Part shown: positions 1 through 10,330 of the stretch, in pieces
Numbering within the stretch: the stretch's first letter is position 1
How the letters are laid out: every line of letters starts with the position of its first letter
Source: Notamacropus eugenii
Taxonomy: Eukaryota > Chordata > Mammalia > Diprotodontia > Macropodidae
Reading direction: 5' to 3'
DNA: 64,000 bases
NCBI RefSeq assembly: GCF_028372415.1
Contig: NC_092872.1
Location: 86,101,113 to 86,165,112 of the forward strand
The notes under the pieces: model-generated
Told to the model about the DNA's origin: nothing
The model's input: the letters and a program-made list of their open reading frames with translations, nothing else
The model's database searches: none
Translations under genes and position numbers: made by a program

Positions 1-124
1 AACGTTGTTATTATTTTTGTCATTCTATAAAGAAACTCCATAATAGATTGGTTTAGCAATTAATTACTAAATAGTAATTGTTTTTCTTTTACCCAGGAAC
101 CCTGAGCATCTTCCCCTCCCAGTT

Positions 125-420
125 TGATTTTCTTGTCCTTTTGATTAAAGGAGCCATCCCTTGAGTAGCTACATAAAGAAGCCTATTCATTGAATGGGTG
201 TATCTCACTCAAAGTAGGGTCTTACATTGCATCCTGGGCCATCTCCAGCAGTCCTGATGAATATCAAGCCACTGGACCCAGATGGCTAAGGAGGGAAAGT
301 GAGGCTAGTGACCTTGCACAGCCCTCTCTCACTCAAATCAAAGTCAGCTGCAAGTCATATCATCATCTTGATGTCATGGTCCTCTTTGAGATTGAAGGAC
401 AAACACAACAACAACAATAG
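125..420 (+). mobile_element. RTE-type SINE copy
   Basis: The segment closely matches 50650-50935 and the tail of 30255-30440. Shared blocks include cattgcatcctgggccatc, actggacccagatggct and tcatggtcctctttgagat, and the copy ends in a (caa)n tail at 405-418. A short-unit caa tail and this 3' end are typical of marsupial RTE LINEs and the SINEs that use them. The open frame at 190-420 lies wholly inside this repeat and is not a gene. Confidence 0.8.
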
Positions 421-544
421 ATTGGTTACTATTGCACTAAATCTGTAAGCAAATTTAAGTAATATTTAAAAATTTTATATATTAGTTTGGTCAAGTCATG
501 AGCACCAGTGGTCTTTCCAATTATTTATCTTCCTGTATAAGAAG

Positions 545-930
545 TGTTCTATATCTATATTCAGGTGAGTAATGAGTATATCTAAGAAGGATAACTCCCA
601 AAATTTTATACATTTTTTGTCATTTTGTATTTCAATTGTATTTCAATTTCTTTTTTCAATTTCTTCCTAGTGAGCGTTGTTAGTGATACACATGAAGGCT
701 TAAAATTTTGTAGGTTTATTTCATATTCTCCTACTTTACTGAAGTTATTAATTCTTTCAACTAATATTTTCATTCAATCTTTGGGATTGTAAAAATAGAC
801 CATCATGTCATCTACCAATAGAGATAATTTTGCCTTCTTTTGCCTCCTTATTCTCTTAATTTCTTTTTTTATGACAGTGAAAAATTTTATAATTATATCA
901 AATAATATCTGCAACAAATCCTTCTACCCT
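545..930 (-). mobile_element. L1 ORF2 fragment (reverse transcriptase region), antisense
   Basis: On the minus strand this segment reads like the L1 ORF2 reverse transcriptase just around and after the catalytic box. Near 797-820 the complement encodes LLVDDMMVYFYNPKD, which resembles the L1 form (F/Y)ADDM-V-- with the first residues changed. On the + strand the order tcctactttactgaagttatt then catgtcatctaccaatagagataatttt is the usual antisense L1 order. The frame is broken and no flanking ORF1 or 3' UTR is attached, so this is an old internal scrap. Confidence 0.7.
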
Positions 931-1319
931 ATATTTATACCCCTCATCCCTTACCACTTTACTCTTCCCTTTCATCACTCATTTAACTTTCTGATTCACA
1001 GAATAATAGTGGGCTATGCAGTTTTATGGCATAAAGGATTACAAAGAAATTCTAAGTTCTAAATGACTTCCTGGATAACTTACTAATTTGGTTTAGCATT
1101 TGGAACAAATACGTCTTTTTCCACTTGAAGCCAACATCAGTGTTAGCCAGGAGATGACCAGCATTAACAAACTTAGGTCATTTTACATTATGCAGCTAAT
1201 GGAGTGCTGCATTTTTTAAGGTATAGATAGAGAAAAGAACTTTTATAATATTGTTCTTGGGGAATAGGGTTGATATACTCTTCCTAGTAAAATATTAATT
1301 TTTAATTTGGTGCAAGTTA
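931..1319. other. No recognised feature
   Basis: AT-rich DNA after the L1 scrap. I see no gene, RNA or family-level repeat. The short + strand frame at 805-1062 starts inside the L1 antisense segment and has no recognisable domain. Confidence 0.5.
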
Positions 1320-1445
1320 TATTTATGTGACTTTAAGCAAGTTATAACCTCTAAACAATCCATGACATCTTGAGTTCAGTTTTGTCATCTGCAAAATGGA
1401 TGAGTTGTACCAGATGGTCTCTGAGGTACCTTCCAGTTCTAGAAA
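1320..1445 (+). repeat. MIR-type SINE remnant
   Basis: Contains the MIR 3' half in order: a degraded gtgac..aagcaagtt block, then cagttttgtcatctgcaaaatggatgag and a pyrimidine-rich ccttccagttctag end. No insertion boundaries are readable. Confidence 0.75.
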
Positions 1446-2804
1446 CAACAATAACAAAATCTATTTTTCTGACTTTACTTTTCTCTGGGCTCAAAATATC
1501 ACTTTCTTCAGTATGTCTTTATATTATTAAAGCATGACATTTCCAGAATTTTGCCAGGATCTTCAGGGGACATAGAGAATATAAGGTAGTTCTTGACTTC
1601 CAGTAACTTACAGACAAGATGGGTAGATGAGCCTGATATGAAATAATCTGAGGACAATGTAAAATAACATCTCATTAAATGATAATTTTTATAATACAGG
1701 TTATCAATGCTTTAAGATTTCATAGAAAACAGATCAATATGGCTTGGAAGATAGATATAGTTGCATACGTATATGCCTATATATATAAATATATATCGTT
1801 ATTCTATAAAATCAATACCATGTATATCTTGGAAATAAGATCTTTGTTTGAAATAATTTCCATTTCTATTCCATTCCCTTTAGTTTTCAGATTTTCTTTT
1901 CATTATAGCTGCCATAACTTTGTTTGCACAAAAGTTTTAATTCGTAGTTAATGTAGCTTAAGATCATGGAAGAATGTGATTCAAAATGGGTTTCAAAGGA
2001 TTGAAAAGATTTGGATATGTGATGGCGGAAGATTTTTTCAGATAAGGTAAGCCACAAGAATAAAGACTAGAAAATGAGTATAAGCATGACATGCTTATGA
2101 GATGCTAAAACTGGAATATATTGGGAAATAGTGACGGTAAAGTTTTATACTTATGAAGGATCTTCAAAGTTAGTCAGAAGAATTTATTCTTGATGCAATA
2201 AGCAACATGAGGCATGTAAAGTTCGGGGGTAAAAAAAATTGGAAAGATGATAAAAATACTGAAAAATGACATATGTACAAAATAGATTAGACTCGGAAGA
2301 GATTGGAGATTCTAGAAAATTTCCTTATTTCATGCCATCTCTCTCAAAATACAAGGGCTGGTTGTGTGCCCAAAATTTAGTCTCATGTAGATGTAGGCAC
2401 TATGTTTTAATCAGGAGGCAGAGAGAGATTGTGTAGTAAAATTCCAGATAAAATATTTTTGTACCAATTATATTTTCTGCAGATCTTTGAGAAGGGATCA
2501 TTTGGGGAGGGGTTGCAGGAGAAAGAAGAATCCTTGTATGCCCATTTTTCTAAATATATTACCATGATGTTATTCTTTCTCCCTACTGAGGTTTGAGAGC
2601 ATGAATTACTGTTTGAGAATCTTTGAAGATGTGGTGAAAAAAGAAATAGAAGTATCTGTTTGCTGAATTGTTCTCATAAGAGTGTTATTATGATTTTTCT
2701 TCAGACCTTCAATTCTGGTTTCACTAATTACTTAGAGAGCCTACCTATATAACATATATTTATGATATTTCATGGTTTGCTACTTCAGAGAAATAATTGC
2801 ATCA
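1446..2804. other. No gene; possible old repeat in 1960-2230
   Basis: AT-rich with a tatata run near 1775-1800. The stretch 1960-2230 has the look of a very old interspersed repeat (cttatgaaggatcttcaaag ... gcaataagcaacatgagg), but I cannot assign it. A canonical frame of 90 codons at 1679-1951 has AT-driven composition and no domain. Confidence 0.45.
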
Positions 2805-2812
2805 CTATAGGT

Positions 2813-3010
2813 CAGTGACATCAAACTCAAATAGACATAGAGGCTACTGAACTGTACATAAGGATCCCTATGGTTGCACAGTAACAATTTTAAAATATAA
2901 TATTATCTATGTTTTATTGTATTTTTATCTATTTTGTTAAATATTTCTCAATGACATATCAATATGATTTGGGCAGCATTTGGGAATGTTTGACATGTTT
3001 GACACCTCTA
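2813..3010. mobile_element. hAT-type MITE with 8-bp target-site duplication
   Basis: A 198-bp non-autonomous DNA transposon. The left end cagtgacatcaaactc and the right end tgtttgacacctcta are imperfect terminal inverted repeats (..gtgtcaaa../..tttgacac..), as in hAT MITEs. The flanks ctataggt (2805-2812) and gtgtaggt (3011-3018) match at 6 of 8 positions, the duplication length of hAT elements. The interior is AT-rich and has no open frame. Confidence 0.75.
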
Positions 3011-3018
3011 GTGTAGGT

Positions 3019-3549
3019 GATCCTTCAACCCATGTAGATCTCAGTTTAATAATAGTAGTAAGTTACTGACCATAGGCCTAGCAATGAGTTAAGTGCAGAC
3101 CATTCAGTTCATTTTATTGTATCAAAACCTTACCATGCCTTTTCAGTGGTTTAATGAGTAGCCCTCAAGAATCACCATTTGGTGGACAAGTGTCTGATGA
3201 CCAACCTGTCTGACCTCCACTAGGTATATCCACTCCAAAAGAAGTAGTCTGTCACAAAACCCACAAATGATGCTTTTCCAGATTCATAGGAATGGTTAGA
3301 GTGTGTATTCTACTGTTATAAGATTTAGGAATGCAGGTTTACAGCCACATCACCATACATCATGAGAGAAAGACTAGATTAAAGACTATAATTTGATATA
3401 ACAAACAAAATAAGTAATATTATTCTAAAAAATAAGGGGAAAACAAGAATGGGAGTGTAAAAGAGAGTGGGTAGAACTAGTAACCAACCTGTTTGACTGG
3501 AGAAAGAAACTGATTTAATTATATAGCATAGGAAGCAATAGCACCAATC
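3019..3549. other. No recognised feature
   Basis: Between the MITE and the L2 I recognise no gene or repeat family. Confidence 0.5.
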
Positions 3550-4535
3550 CCTCTTCTTTTCTCCCTCTATACTTTTTGCTTGATGATCCCATCAGCTTCC
3601 AGGGATTCAATTATTATCTCTATTCTGATAATCCTCAGATCTGTTTATCCAGCCCTAATATCTCTTCTGATGTCTATTCTTGTATGTCAAACTGCCTACT
3701 GGGCATCTAAAATTGGATTCCTGAAGACATCTTACACTCAACATATCTAAAAGTGATTTCATTATTTTCTCCCCCCCTCAAAAAAAATATCTTCCCTCTT
3801 CCATATTTCCTTATTGCTGTTAAGGGCAGAACTATATCCTTATTTACTAAGGTTCATAACCTAAGTGTTACCCTTGCCTACTCATTCTCACCTCCTACAT
3901 CCTATCTGTTTACAAGTCTTGCAGATTCAACCTTCACAACATTTCTCACCCTTCTGCCATCTTCCCTACCCCACACATACATACTACTACCACTCTGGTT
4001 CAGGGCCTCATGACTTTGCTATTGCAATAGCCTGCTGATTGGTCTCTGTCTCAAGTCTCATTGTACTTGAATCCATTCTCCACTTAACCATCAAAGTGAT
4101 CTTCTTGAAGTACAAGTCTTACCATGTTACTTCTGTACTCAATAAACTCTAGTGGCTTCCTAATACCTTCAAGATCAAATATAAATCCTCTATTAGACTT
4201 TTAAAGCCCTTTATAACTTGATCCCTTCCTATCTTTCATGTCTTCTTATACCCTATTTCTCCTCCATGTATCCTACATTTCAGTACCACTGAATTTCTTA
4301 CTGTCCCTCATACATGATACTCCCTCTCCTGACTCTGCATTTTCACTGACTATCCCCATGTCAATTTTTCTTCCATATCTCTATCTCCTTGCCTTCCTGC
4401 TTTCTTTCAAGTCTCAGCTAAAATTTCATCTTGTATATGAAACCTTTTGCAGTCTCTCTCAGGTCTAGTACTTATTTTCTGTCTGATATTACGTCAAAAT
4501 TAGCCTGTATATAACTCATAGGCACGTAATTGTTT
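3550..4535 (+). mobile_element. L2 LINE, 3' coding part and upstream of 3' UTR
   Basis: Pyrimidine-rich, in the order seen in the longer L2 copy at 57070-59710. A degraded reverse-transcriptase active site is visible near 3610-3645, where the + strand encodes NYYLYSDNPQICL, matching NYHLYADDSPVCL in the other copy. Later come blocks of the form ggttcagggcctcatgactttgctattgcaatagcc and ctcaataaactctagtggcttcctaa, typical of L2. The copy resumes at 5070 after an RTE-SINE. Short frames here (3753-4013, 4238-4468) are decayed L2. Confidence 0.8.
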
Positions 4536-4539
4536 GTAT

Positions 4540-5065
4540 TTAGGGTGTATAGGTGTTTAGGAAGACTAGCACCTCTGGTATGAGAGCTTGCTGAGCCCTT
4601 TTCAAGGCTGCTCATCTACCTTTGGTGTCCACCTTCACCCAACTCTCATCTATGGCTCCAAGAAGCTACAGTATGTGCAGTAGCCACACCCTGGTAAAAC
4701 CATCTTGGTAGACAGGCTAAAACAGGTTCAGGGTAACCTAAAGGTCTGAAACCCTTCAGTGAGTTAGGGGGATGGCTACCCCAACATGTGAAGACTTTCT
4801 CCACTAGTGTAAGTAAATAGGAACTTATTGCAAGGGTCATGAAGGTGGTTGAAGCAGGCATTGTGGAACTCTCAGAGTTTGGTTAGACATCAAAGACTTC
4901 AAGGTCATCTACTGAATCCTAGTTCATCTTAGTTGTCCTGACTTTTGACTTGCCTCTGAACAAGAGTAAGACTGAAGACTTCACTTAAATCTAATTCATA
5001 TCAAGAATCAAGACATCACCCAAGATATCATCAGTCTTCTTTGAAAAGAAGAACAAACAATTGTT
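4540..5065 (+). mobile_element. RTE-derived SINE inserted in L2
   Basis: The 3' part has the RTE-SINE order: tgcctctgaacaagagtaag, cacttaaatctaattcat, aagacatcaccc, tcatcagtcttctttgaaaa, then a gaacaaacaa tail. It separates the L2 body (ending about 4535) from the L2 3' end (starting about 5070), so it inserted after the L2. The minus-strand frame at 4646-4861 lies inside it and is not a gene. Confidence 0.7.
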
Positions 5066-5069
5066 TGGA

Positions 5070-5200
5070 CATTTACTCTCCCATTAGAATGTAAACTCCT
5101 TGATGGTAGGGGCTATTTTTGCCTTTTTTTCCTAACCTCAGCATCTGGCACTATACCTAGTGCATAGTGAGTATTTTATAAATGCTGGTTGACCTGACTA
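5070..5200 (+). mobile_element. L2 3' end, continuation of 3550-4535
   Basis: Has the canonical L2 terminus: cccattagaatgtaaactcc, a ttgatggtaggggct block, catctggcactatacctagt, then cataaatgctggttgac. It supplies the missing 3' end of the L2 broken by the RTE-SINE. Confidence 0.85.
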
Positions 5201-5334
5201 TGCTGCCTAGCTGAATCACTGCATGTAGGGAAGACTCCCTAGACCTGGCTCACTTATAAAGATCATTAAGTTTGTGTCTACACATCTCTTTAGATTTTGC
5301 TTCCTGGCAGTCCAGTGTCCTCCACTACACCCCA

Positions 5335-5520
5335 GCATGATGCAGTGCTAGATCTGAAATCAAAGCGAACTGGATTTGAAGCCCCAAACTGCCAATTTTT
5401 ACCTGGGTGACTTTCAACATATCGCTAAATTTCTCCATTTCCTCTTTTGTATGATGGTGGTATTGAGTCCAAAGGTCCCTCCCAAACCCAAATCTATGAC
5501 CCTATGATCTACTTCAGACC
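5335..5520 (+). repeat. MIR-type SINE
   Basis: Reads atgatgcagtgctagatctg, gatttgaagccccaaactgc, tacctgggtgactttcaac, ctccatttcctcttttgtatgatgg, and ends tctatgaccctatga. This is the full MIR order from head to tail, much diverged. Confidence 0.8.
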
Positions 5521-6555
5521 CACTCTCCTCTGAGAGTACCTGATTCTCTGGATTTTCTTTACCCTACTCCATCATCTCTGCAGTAGCCTTTTTCCACTCT
5601 GAGGTTCCTTGTCCCAGCTCCTTCTTAAACTACTAGTAATTATCTTAGAGTCAAGGATAGCTAGCTATGTCTTCACCTCTTGCTCCTATAAGTGCCTTGG
5701 AGATATTTGGGTGTCTTCTCTAATGCTGGAGACCCTCATTTCAGAGTATTCTCTCCAATAGCAATCACTAATGATTAGAACTCCAGTGTCATTAAAGCAG
5801 TTATTCAATTAACTTTTAAATAAAGATATTTACTGAGAAGATATGGTAAGAACAGAAGTACCAATATTTCTGCCTCCAACTAAGGCCGCGTTTCTCCCTT
5901 TACCACTTCAGTACCTAGGGAGAAGAGGCAAAATTTTAAAGTATGTGTTGCAAATTCATTTCCAAATGCAACGTAGCTGACAGAATTTCTCCCTTGCTTG
6001 TAGGACCCAGAATCCTGACAGTGGCATCAATTCATTGCTGAGCTAGATTGCTGGATATAAATTTTGGCATGGACTCCAGTTCCCAGACATCTAGAAACTC
6101 TTCTGATCTGTTGAAACTCACAAATTCACCACCTAGTCCATTCAATCTCCAACACTTCTCATCTAAGGTACAAAAGGAAAAAAACAACTGGGAGAGAAGA
6201 AATAGTGCAGCTATGCATTTCCAGGTCATATGTAGACCAGATTGGGCAGATTTTTAGCTGGGTAACTTTGGGCAGAATGTTCCATAAGACTTAGGTTTCT
6301 CCTCTCTTGAAAGCTTACAATAATCCTTATTTAATGTAATTCATGGTACTAGTCTATAAAAGGAATATTTTTCTTTGTTTTTACCAGACAATAACTAATT
6401 AATCAGATCAACTAACACTTGCAAATGAGTTAGATTGCCAACATATTCAAGTTTTACCCTTTCCAAGTAATATATACTTCTATAGCAGCCTTATGGATAC
6501 AACATCCTAATCCAAAGGGATGACTCTAAGGGTGAGATTTCAGACACTGACTGGT
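5521..6555. other. No gene; one 80-bp motif shared with 9.7 kb
   Basis: No gene or known family except that 6175-6254 resembles 9694-9772 (see findings). Two short frames on opposite strands near 6032-6257 overlap this motif and each other and have no recognised domain. The sequence agctgggtaactttgggcag after 6256 may be a MIR core scrap. Confidence 0.45.
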
Positions 6556-6559
6556 AACA

Positions 6560-7260
6560 TTTTATTTTTTCTGGGGTCTGTGTGTAGGGCTAGGGTTTGT
6601 TTGTATAGTGGCCTTCTTATTACAATGCATAAGAGACCTCCTACATCATCTGTATGCAAAAATTCCTCTGTAGATAACCATTAGGCCACATGAGCCAACT
6701 AGCTCATTAAAATCAACACAAACATTTCTCAAGATTTCCCTCTGACTATTTTGGAGAGTTAATGTTCTGGCAATGTTACTGATAGTGCTGATTAATACGT
6801 AAGTAGCTTACCAATAATTTACAATGTGTTAGCACCAACCAGGCCATACATTTCAATAGGAAAGTTTATTAAATGATTGCCCATCATTTAGATCTGACTA
6901 TAGCTTAGTGTGAATGGTGTGTTCGACAGTTATAATTTGTCAACAACTGCTTCCCATGCCTTTATTTTAAGTGTCACGCTTTTTATTATAAATGACTTAC
7001 TAAACATATCTATAACTCGGATAACTGCATTCACTTTGTTAGTAATGGCTTCTTGAACAGTTATTGCATAACAATAACCACAATGCAGATAAATATTTCA
7101 TAAGGAATGCATTGTTATTTATTTATCATTTATAACATGTGTTCCCAAAGCATTACAAAATATTTATTAAACATTTATAGATAATTTTATGCTACTACTA
7201 TCACGTGATATCAATACATTATTAATTCCTGGAATTGCTGATGGATTGAGCTTAAAATAA
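6560..7260. promoter_or_regulatory. Candidate conserved non-coding block (speculative)
   Basis: Repeat-free, AT-rich but not low-complexity, dense in homeodomain-like ATTA/TAAT cores and palindrome-like words (for example tatcacgtgatatc at 7200-7213, which contains a perfect CACGTG E-box). Such texture is common in developmental enhancers. I have no alignment, so this is only a suggestion. Confidence 0.2.
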
Positions 7261-8249
7261 GGTATTGCCAACTGGGGTTCTTGCCTTTAGTCTTTATGAA
7301 TAAAAAGGAGGAGGAGGAGAAAACACCTATTTTGGAGTTCCAAACTTTCACAAAAGCGCTAGTCCTTTGGAGAGGCTTTTATTTGTTTAAATTATAGTTT
7401 GGGGGGGTTTGAACATCCTCTTATCCATCCAGAACAAATGCACATTGATGAAAAGTGGATTAAAGAAATCCAGGCTCTTAAATCAGCTACTTCCCAGAAG
7501 CTTCTGTCTTCAGAACTGCCTGCAGTTGTACATTAACCTCATCAGACTGAATTTGTTTTTCCTTCCCTATCAGCTCTTATAGCAAGCCTGGGAGTAGCTT
7601 TTCTTGGAGTGAGAGTTTGATATCAAGGCCATCCCACCTTGTCATCATTTCTATTTGGCCTCAATTGTTTTTCTCTTCTGGCTTCTGGCATCTCTAGTCT
7701 AGTGCCTTCATTATGAAGACTGCATGAAACACACAGAGCTTCTTCTGAAACCTGAGACATTTTCCACTAAGGTGGCCATTTTCTCTAATGAAGTTGTCTG
7801 GGTAGGAAAACCTTTGCTCTTTAAGTAACAGATTGGAGTAGGGGTGGGCAGGTTCTGAGATGGTCTTTTGTGACTGTAAAGACTGCTGTACTGGTATAAA
7901 AATACCAGTCATTTCTTCTTAACTCCACATCCAACCACATCAAATCCTCCCTTGTGCTATATGAAAACATCTAAGCCAAGGCTTTACTTCTTTTATTATT
8001 GTGATGCAAGAGTTTAATTCTATAATAATTGTATACTATGAACACTGAAACAATGTAAACTTCATGTTTTAGGCTGAATGTAAGGTTTTTTACATTTTAT
8101 TTTTAATTTATGTAATGAAATATGTATTAACATAACAGTAAAATAAAAAAGGTGATTGCACACGAAACTGTAAATCTGCTATGCACAATTTGCTATTCCT
8201 TTCAAAGAACAAATATACAAAAATTATTATATGAAAATTATCTTATGAA
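7261..8249. other. No recognised feature
   Basis: Mixed-composition DNA with a ggaggaggaggag run near 7308-7320. A 72-codon minus-strand frame at 7694-7912 has no recognisable domain. Confidence 0.45.
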
Positions 8250-8500
8250 AGCAGCTGGTGGCACAGTGGATACTTTGGTGGCCTGTTTTCAGGAAGATCT
8301 TAGTTCAAATCTAGCCTCAGATACTTACTAACTGTGAGCCCCTGGGTGATCACTCACCCTCTTTTTGCCTTAGTTTCCTCGACTATATAGTGGATGTAAT
8401 AACAGCACCTACCTTACAGGGTGACTGCAAGATTGTAAAAAACACTTAGCACAGTGCTTGGCACATAGTAAGTACTATATTAATGCTTATTTTCTTCTCC
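8250..8500 (+). mobile_element. MAR1-type tRNA-derived SINE
   Basis: Nearly full-length: head gcagctggtggcacagtgga, then gttcaaatctagcctcag, actgtgagcccctgggtgat, tgccttagtttcctc, ttacagggtgactgcaag and tail cttggcacatagtaagtact. The head carries tRNA-like promoter boxes that drive SINEs; it is not a tRNA gene. Confidence 0.9.
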
Positions 8501-8510
8501 CTTTGTATCA

Positions 8511-8534
8511 TATAGTCTAGTCTACGAGACTATA
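8511..8534. repeat. Short perfect hairpin
   Basis: Arms tatagtct and agactata (8 bp each) flank an 8-bp loop directly after the SINE tail. Related words (tcgtatcatatcgtatagtct) follow to 8555, so this looks like a small local repeat rather than a functional stem. Confidence 0.6.
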
Positions 8535-8867
8535 TCGTATCATATCGTATAGTCTACTGAAACCTATGGCTCCCTTCACAGAATAATTTTTTAATGAATA
8601 AAATGAGACACATAGAATTCCAAAGACAAACAATTACAGAGAAATACAGTTACTAAAATACTTTTAAAAATTCACTAACCCCTAGTTAGATTCTTAACCC
8701 TTTTTAAGATTCTCCCCAAAACCATCCAAAGCAGTGACAATTTTTTGACAGCATATACTGTATTCCACATCCATAACAGTCTTCTACTCTATTAAGAGGA
8801 AGAAGGAGTATTTCATTGACAATTCACTGGAACTAAAGTTGTTCATTATAATTCATGAGAGTTCAGT

Positions 8868-9095
8868 TATTAGCTTGGTGATGCAGAGGATGGAGCGAGC
8901 ACTTGACCTGGAGTCAGGAAGATCTACATTTAAATCTAGCTTCAGAGACTTAGCAACTTTGTGACCTTGGGCAAATCACTTAACCTCTCTGCCTCAATTC
9001 CTATAAAAGAGAGATGATAATGCCTACATACTGAGGTTATTGTGAAGACAAAACGAAATATTTGCAAAGCATTTTATAAATCTTAACACACTGTA
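8868..9095 (+). mobile_element. MAR1-type tRNA-derived SINE
   Basis: Head ttggtgatgcagaggatgga, then ctggagtcaggaagatctac, ttgtgaccttgggcaaatca, cttaacctctctgcctcaat and a body ending gcaaagcattttataaatctt. All blocks are in the family order. Confidence 0.9.
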
Positions 9096-9149
9096 TATCA
9101 TCATCATCGTCCTCTTCATCATTACTTCTGTCCTCTAGATCGTTGTTGT

Positions 9150-9480
9150 AAATATGCATTTTTCACCTTTGTTCTGTTTTCTTCACTTTGCATCACTTAA
9201 TGCAAACCTTCTCATGTTTCCCTGAATTCCTCATAATCCTTATTTCTTATGTTACCAGCAATAATTTATTATAGTCATATCATATACCACAATAGGAACA
9301 GCCATTTCTCCACTAAATAAGGACTCATTTTCTTTCCAGTTTTGGTTTCATTTGCTACTACAAATAATGTTGCTATGCATATGTTCTCATTCTGTATTTT
9401 GGTTCTCTATCTTTGACCATTTGGGGGCATGTGCCAATAGTGAATCCATCCATCACCCTTTTGTGCCTATGCTGTATTCA
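9150..9480 (-). mobile_element. L1 3' end fragment
   Basis: Read on the + strand it shows the antisense order of a mammalian L1 3' end: cactttgcatcacttaatgc, ttatagtcatatcatatacc, ccatttctccactaaataag, tttgctactacaaataatgt, tgaccatttgggggcatgtg. The same blocks appear in the 49110-49310 and 53885-54450 copies. Confidence 0.75.
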
Positions 9481-9484
9481 TTAA

Positions 9485-9690
9485 GGAACTCTGAAGTAGC
9501 ACAGAGAACATTGGATTTATAGCTGGAAGACATGAGTTCAGGTCCTGGTTATATTATTTGCTCTTTCATGTAAAGAATGAAAAGAGATTTTAGAGATCAT
9601 TTAATCCAACTCAACTACTTTTTTTCCTACAAACTTTCCATGAGATTAAGTAATTTATCTAAGATCACCCCCAGGTAGTGAGTAGGAGAG
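9485..9690. repeat. MIR/L3-type remnants, both orientations
   Basis: A MIR head in + orientation (9485-9570: gtagcacagagaacattgga, gacatgagttcaggtcctgg) is followed by an antisense-type block (9575-9690: tttagagatcatttaatcca, tctaagatcacccccaggta). They are either two elements or a scrambled one. Confidence 0.6.
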
Positions 9691-9879
9691 CTAAAAAACC
9701 CAACTGGGACAAAAGTAATCACCGAGTTATGCATTTCCAGGTCATCTGTAGACCCAACTGGGCAGATTTTCCATCCTCTCAACCATATGAATTCTTCCTG
9801 AACAGTGAAATATGCATCTTGATTCACCTTGTAAACTTTGTAAAAAAAAATGAAAGTTATTATAATTGTTAGAGGACTA

Positions 9880-10263
9880 TGGGAATCTGAGTCAAGGGTT
9901 TTGGAATATATAACTTGGTTTCTCCTCTAATTAGGGATTTTTCTTTTTAACTGTGGAGAAATGATGGGAGAGTTCCTTTTGGTAAAGGATATGATGATCT
10001 TGGAGATGGTGGTGTTATCTTGTATCATTTTATTTTATTTTTAAATTGATATCATTTGTTTACATATCAACTCCTTTCAACTAAGGAAAACATTTATTGA
10101 AACAAAAAATGCAAAAGAAAGAGAAAGAAAAAGGAGTAAATCAAAAGTAACTAGTGTAAAAGCCAACTTGAAATGCAGAGAATTCTGGGTCATGTGACCC
10201 AGAAATGAAATACTAGATACTGTCTCTGATCTTCACAACCTCTCAAACCTCTCCAAAATAGGA

Positions 10264-10265
<2 letters not shown>
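9880..10265. other. No gene; contains a 22-bp palindrome
   Basis: No gene or recognised family. The perfect inverted repeat at 10183-10204 is listed separately. Confidence 0.5.
10183..10204. repeat. Perfect 22-bp palindrome
   Basis: Arms ttctgggtca and tgacccagaa are exact reverse complements, 10 bp each, with a tg centre. The core gggtca-tg-tgaccc has the shape of a nuclear-receptor inverted repeat with a 2-bp spacer; that reading is only inferred. Confidence 0.8.
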
Positions 10266-10308
<43 letters not shown>

Positions 10309-10330
10309 ACACAAACACATACACACACAA
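10266..10330. repeat. (CA)n microsatellite
   Basis: About 19 uninterrupted CA units, then imperfect acacgtgcacacaaacacat units. Confidence 0.97.

Noticed and set aside
8250-8330. tRNA gene
   Set aside because: The tRNA-like head belongs to a MAR1 SINE with a full SINE body and tail. The same holds for the other MAR1 heads.
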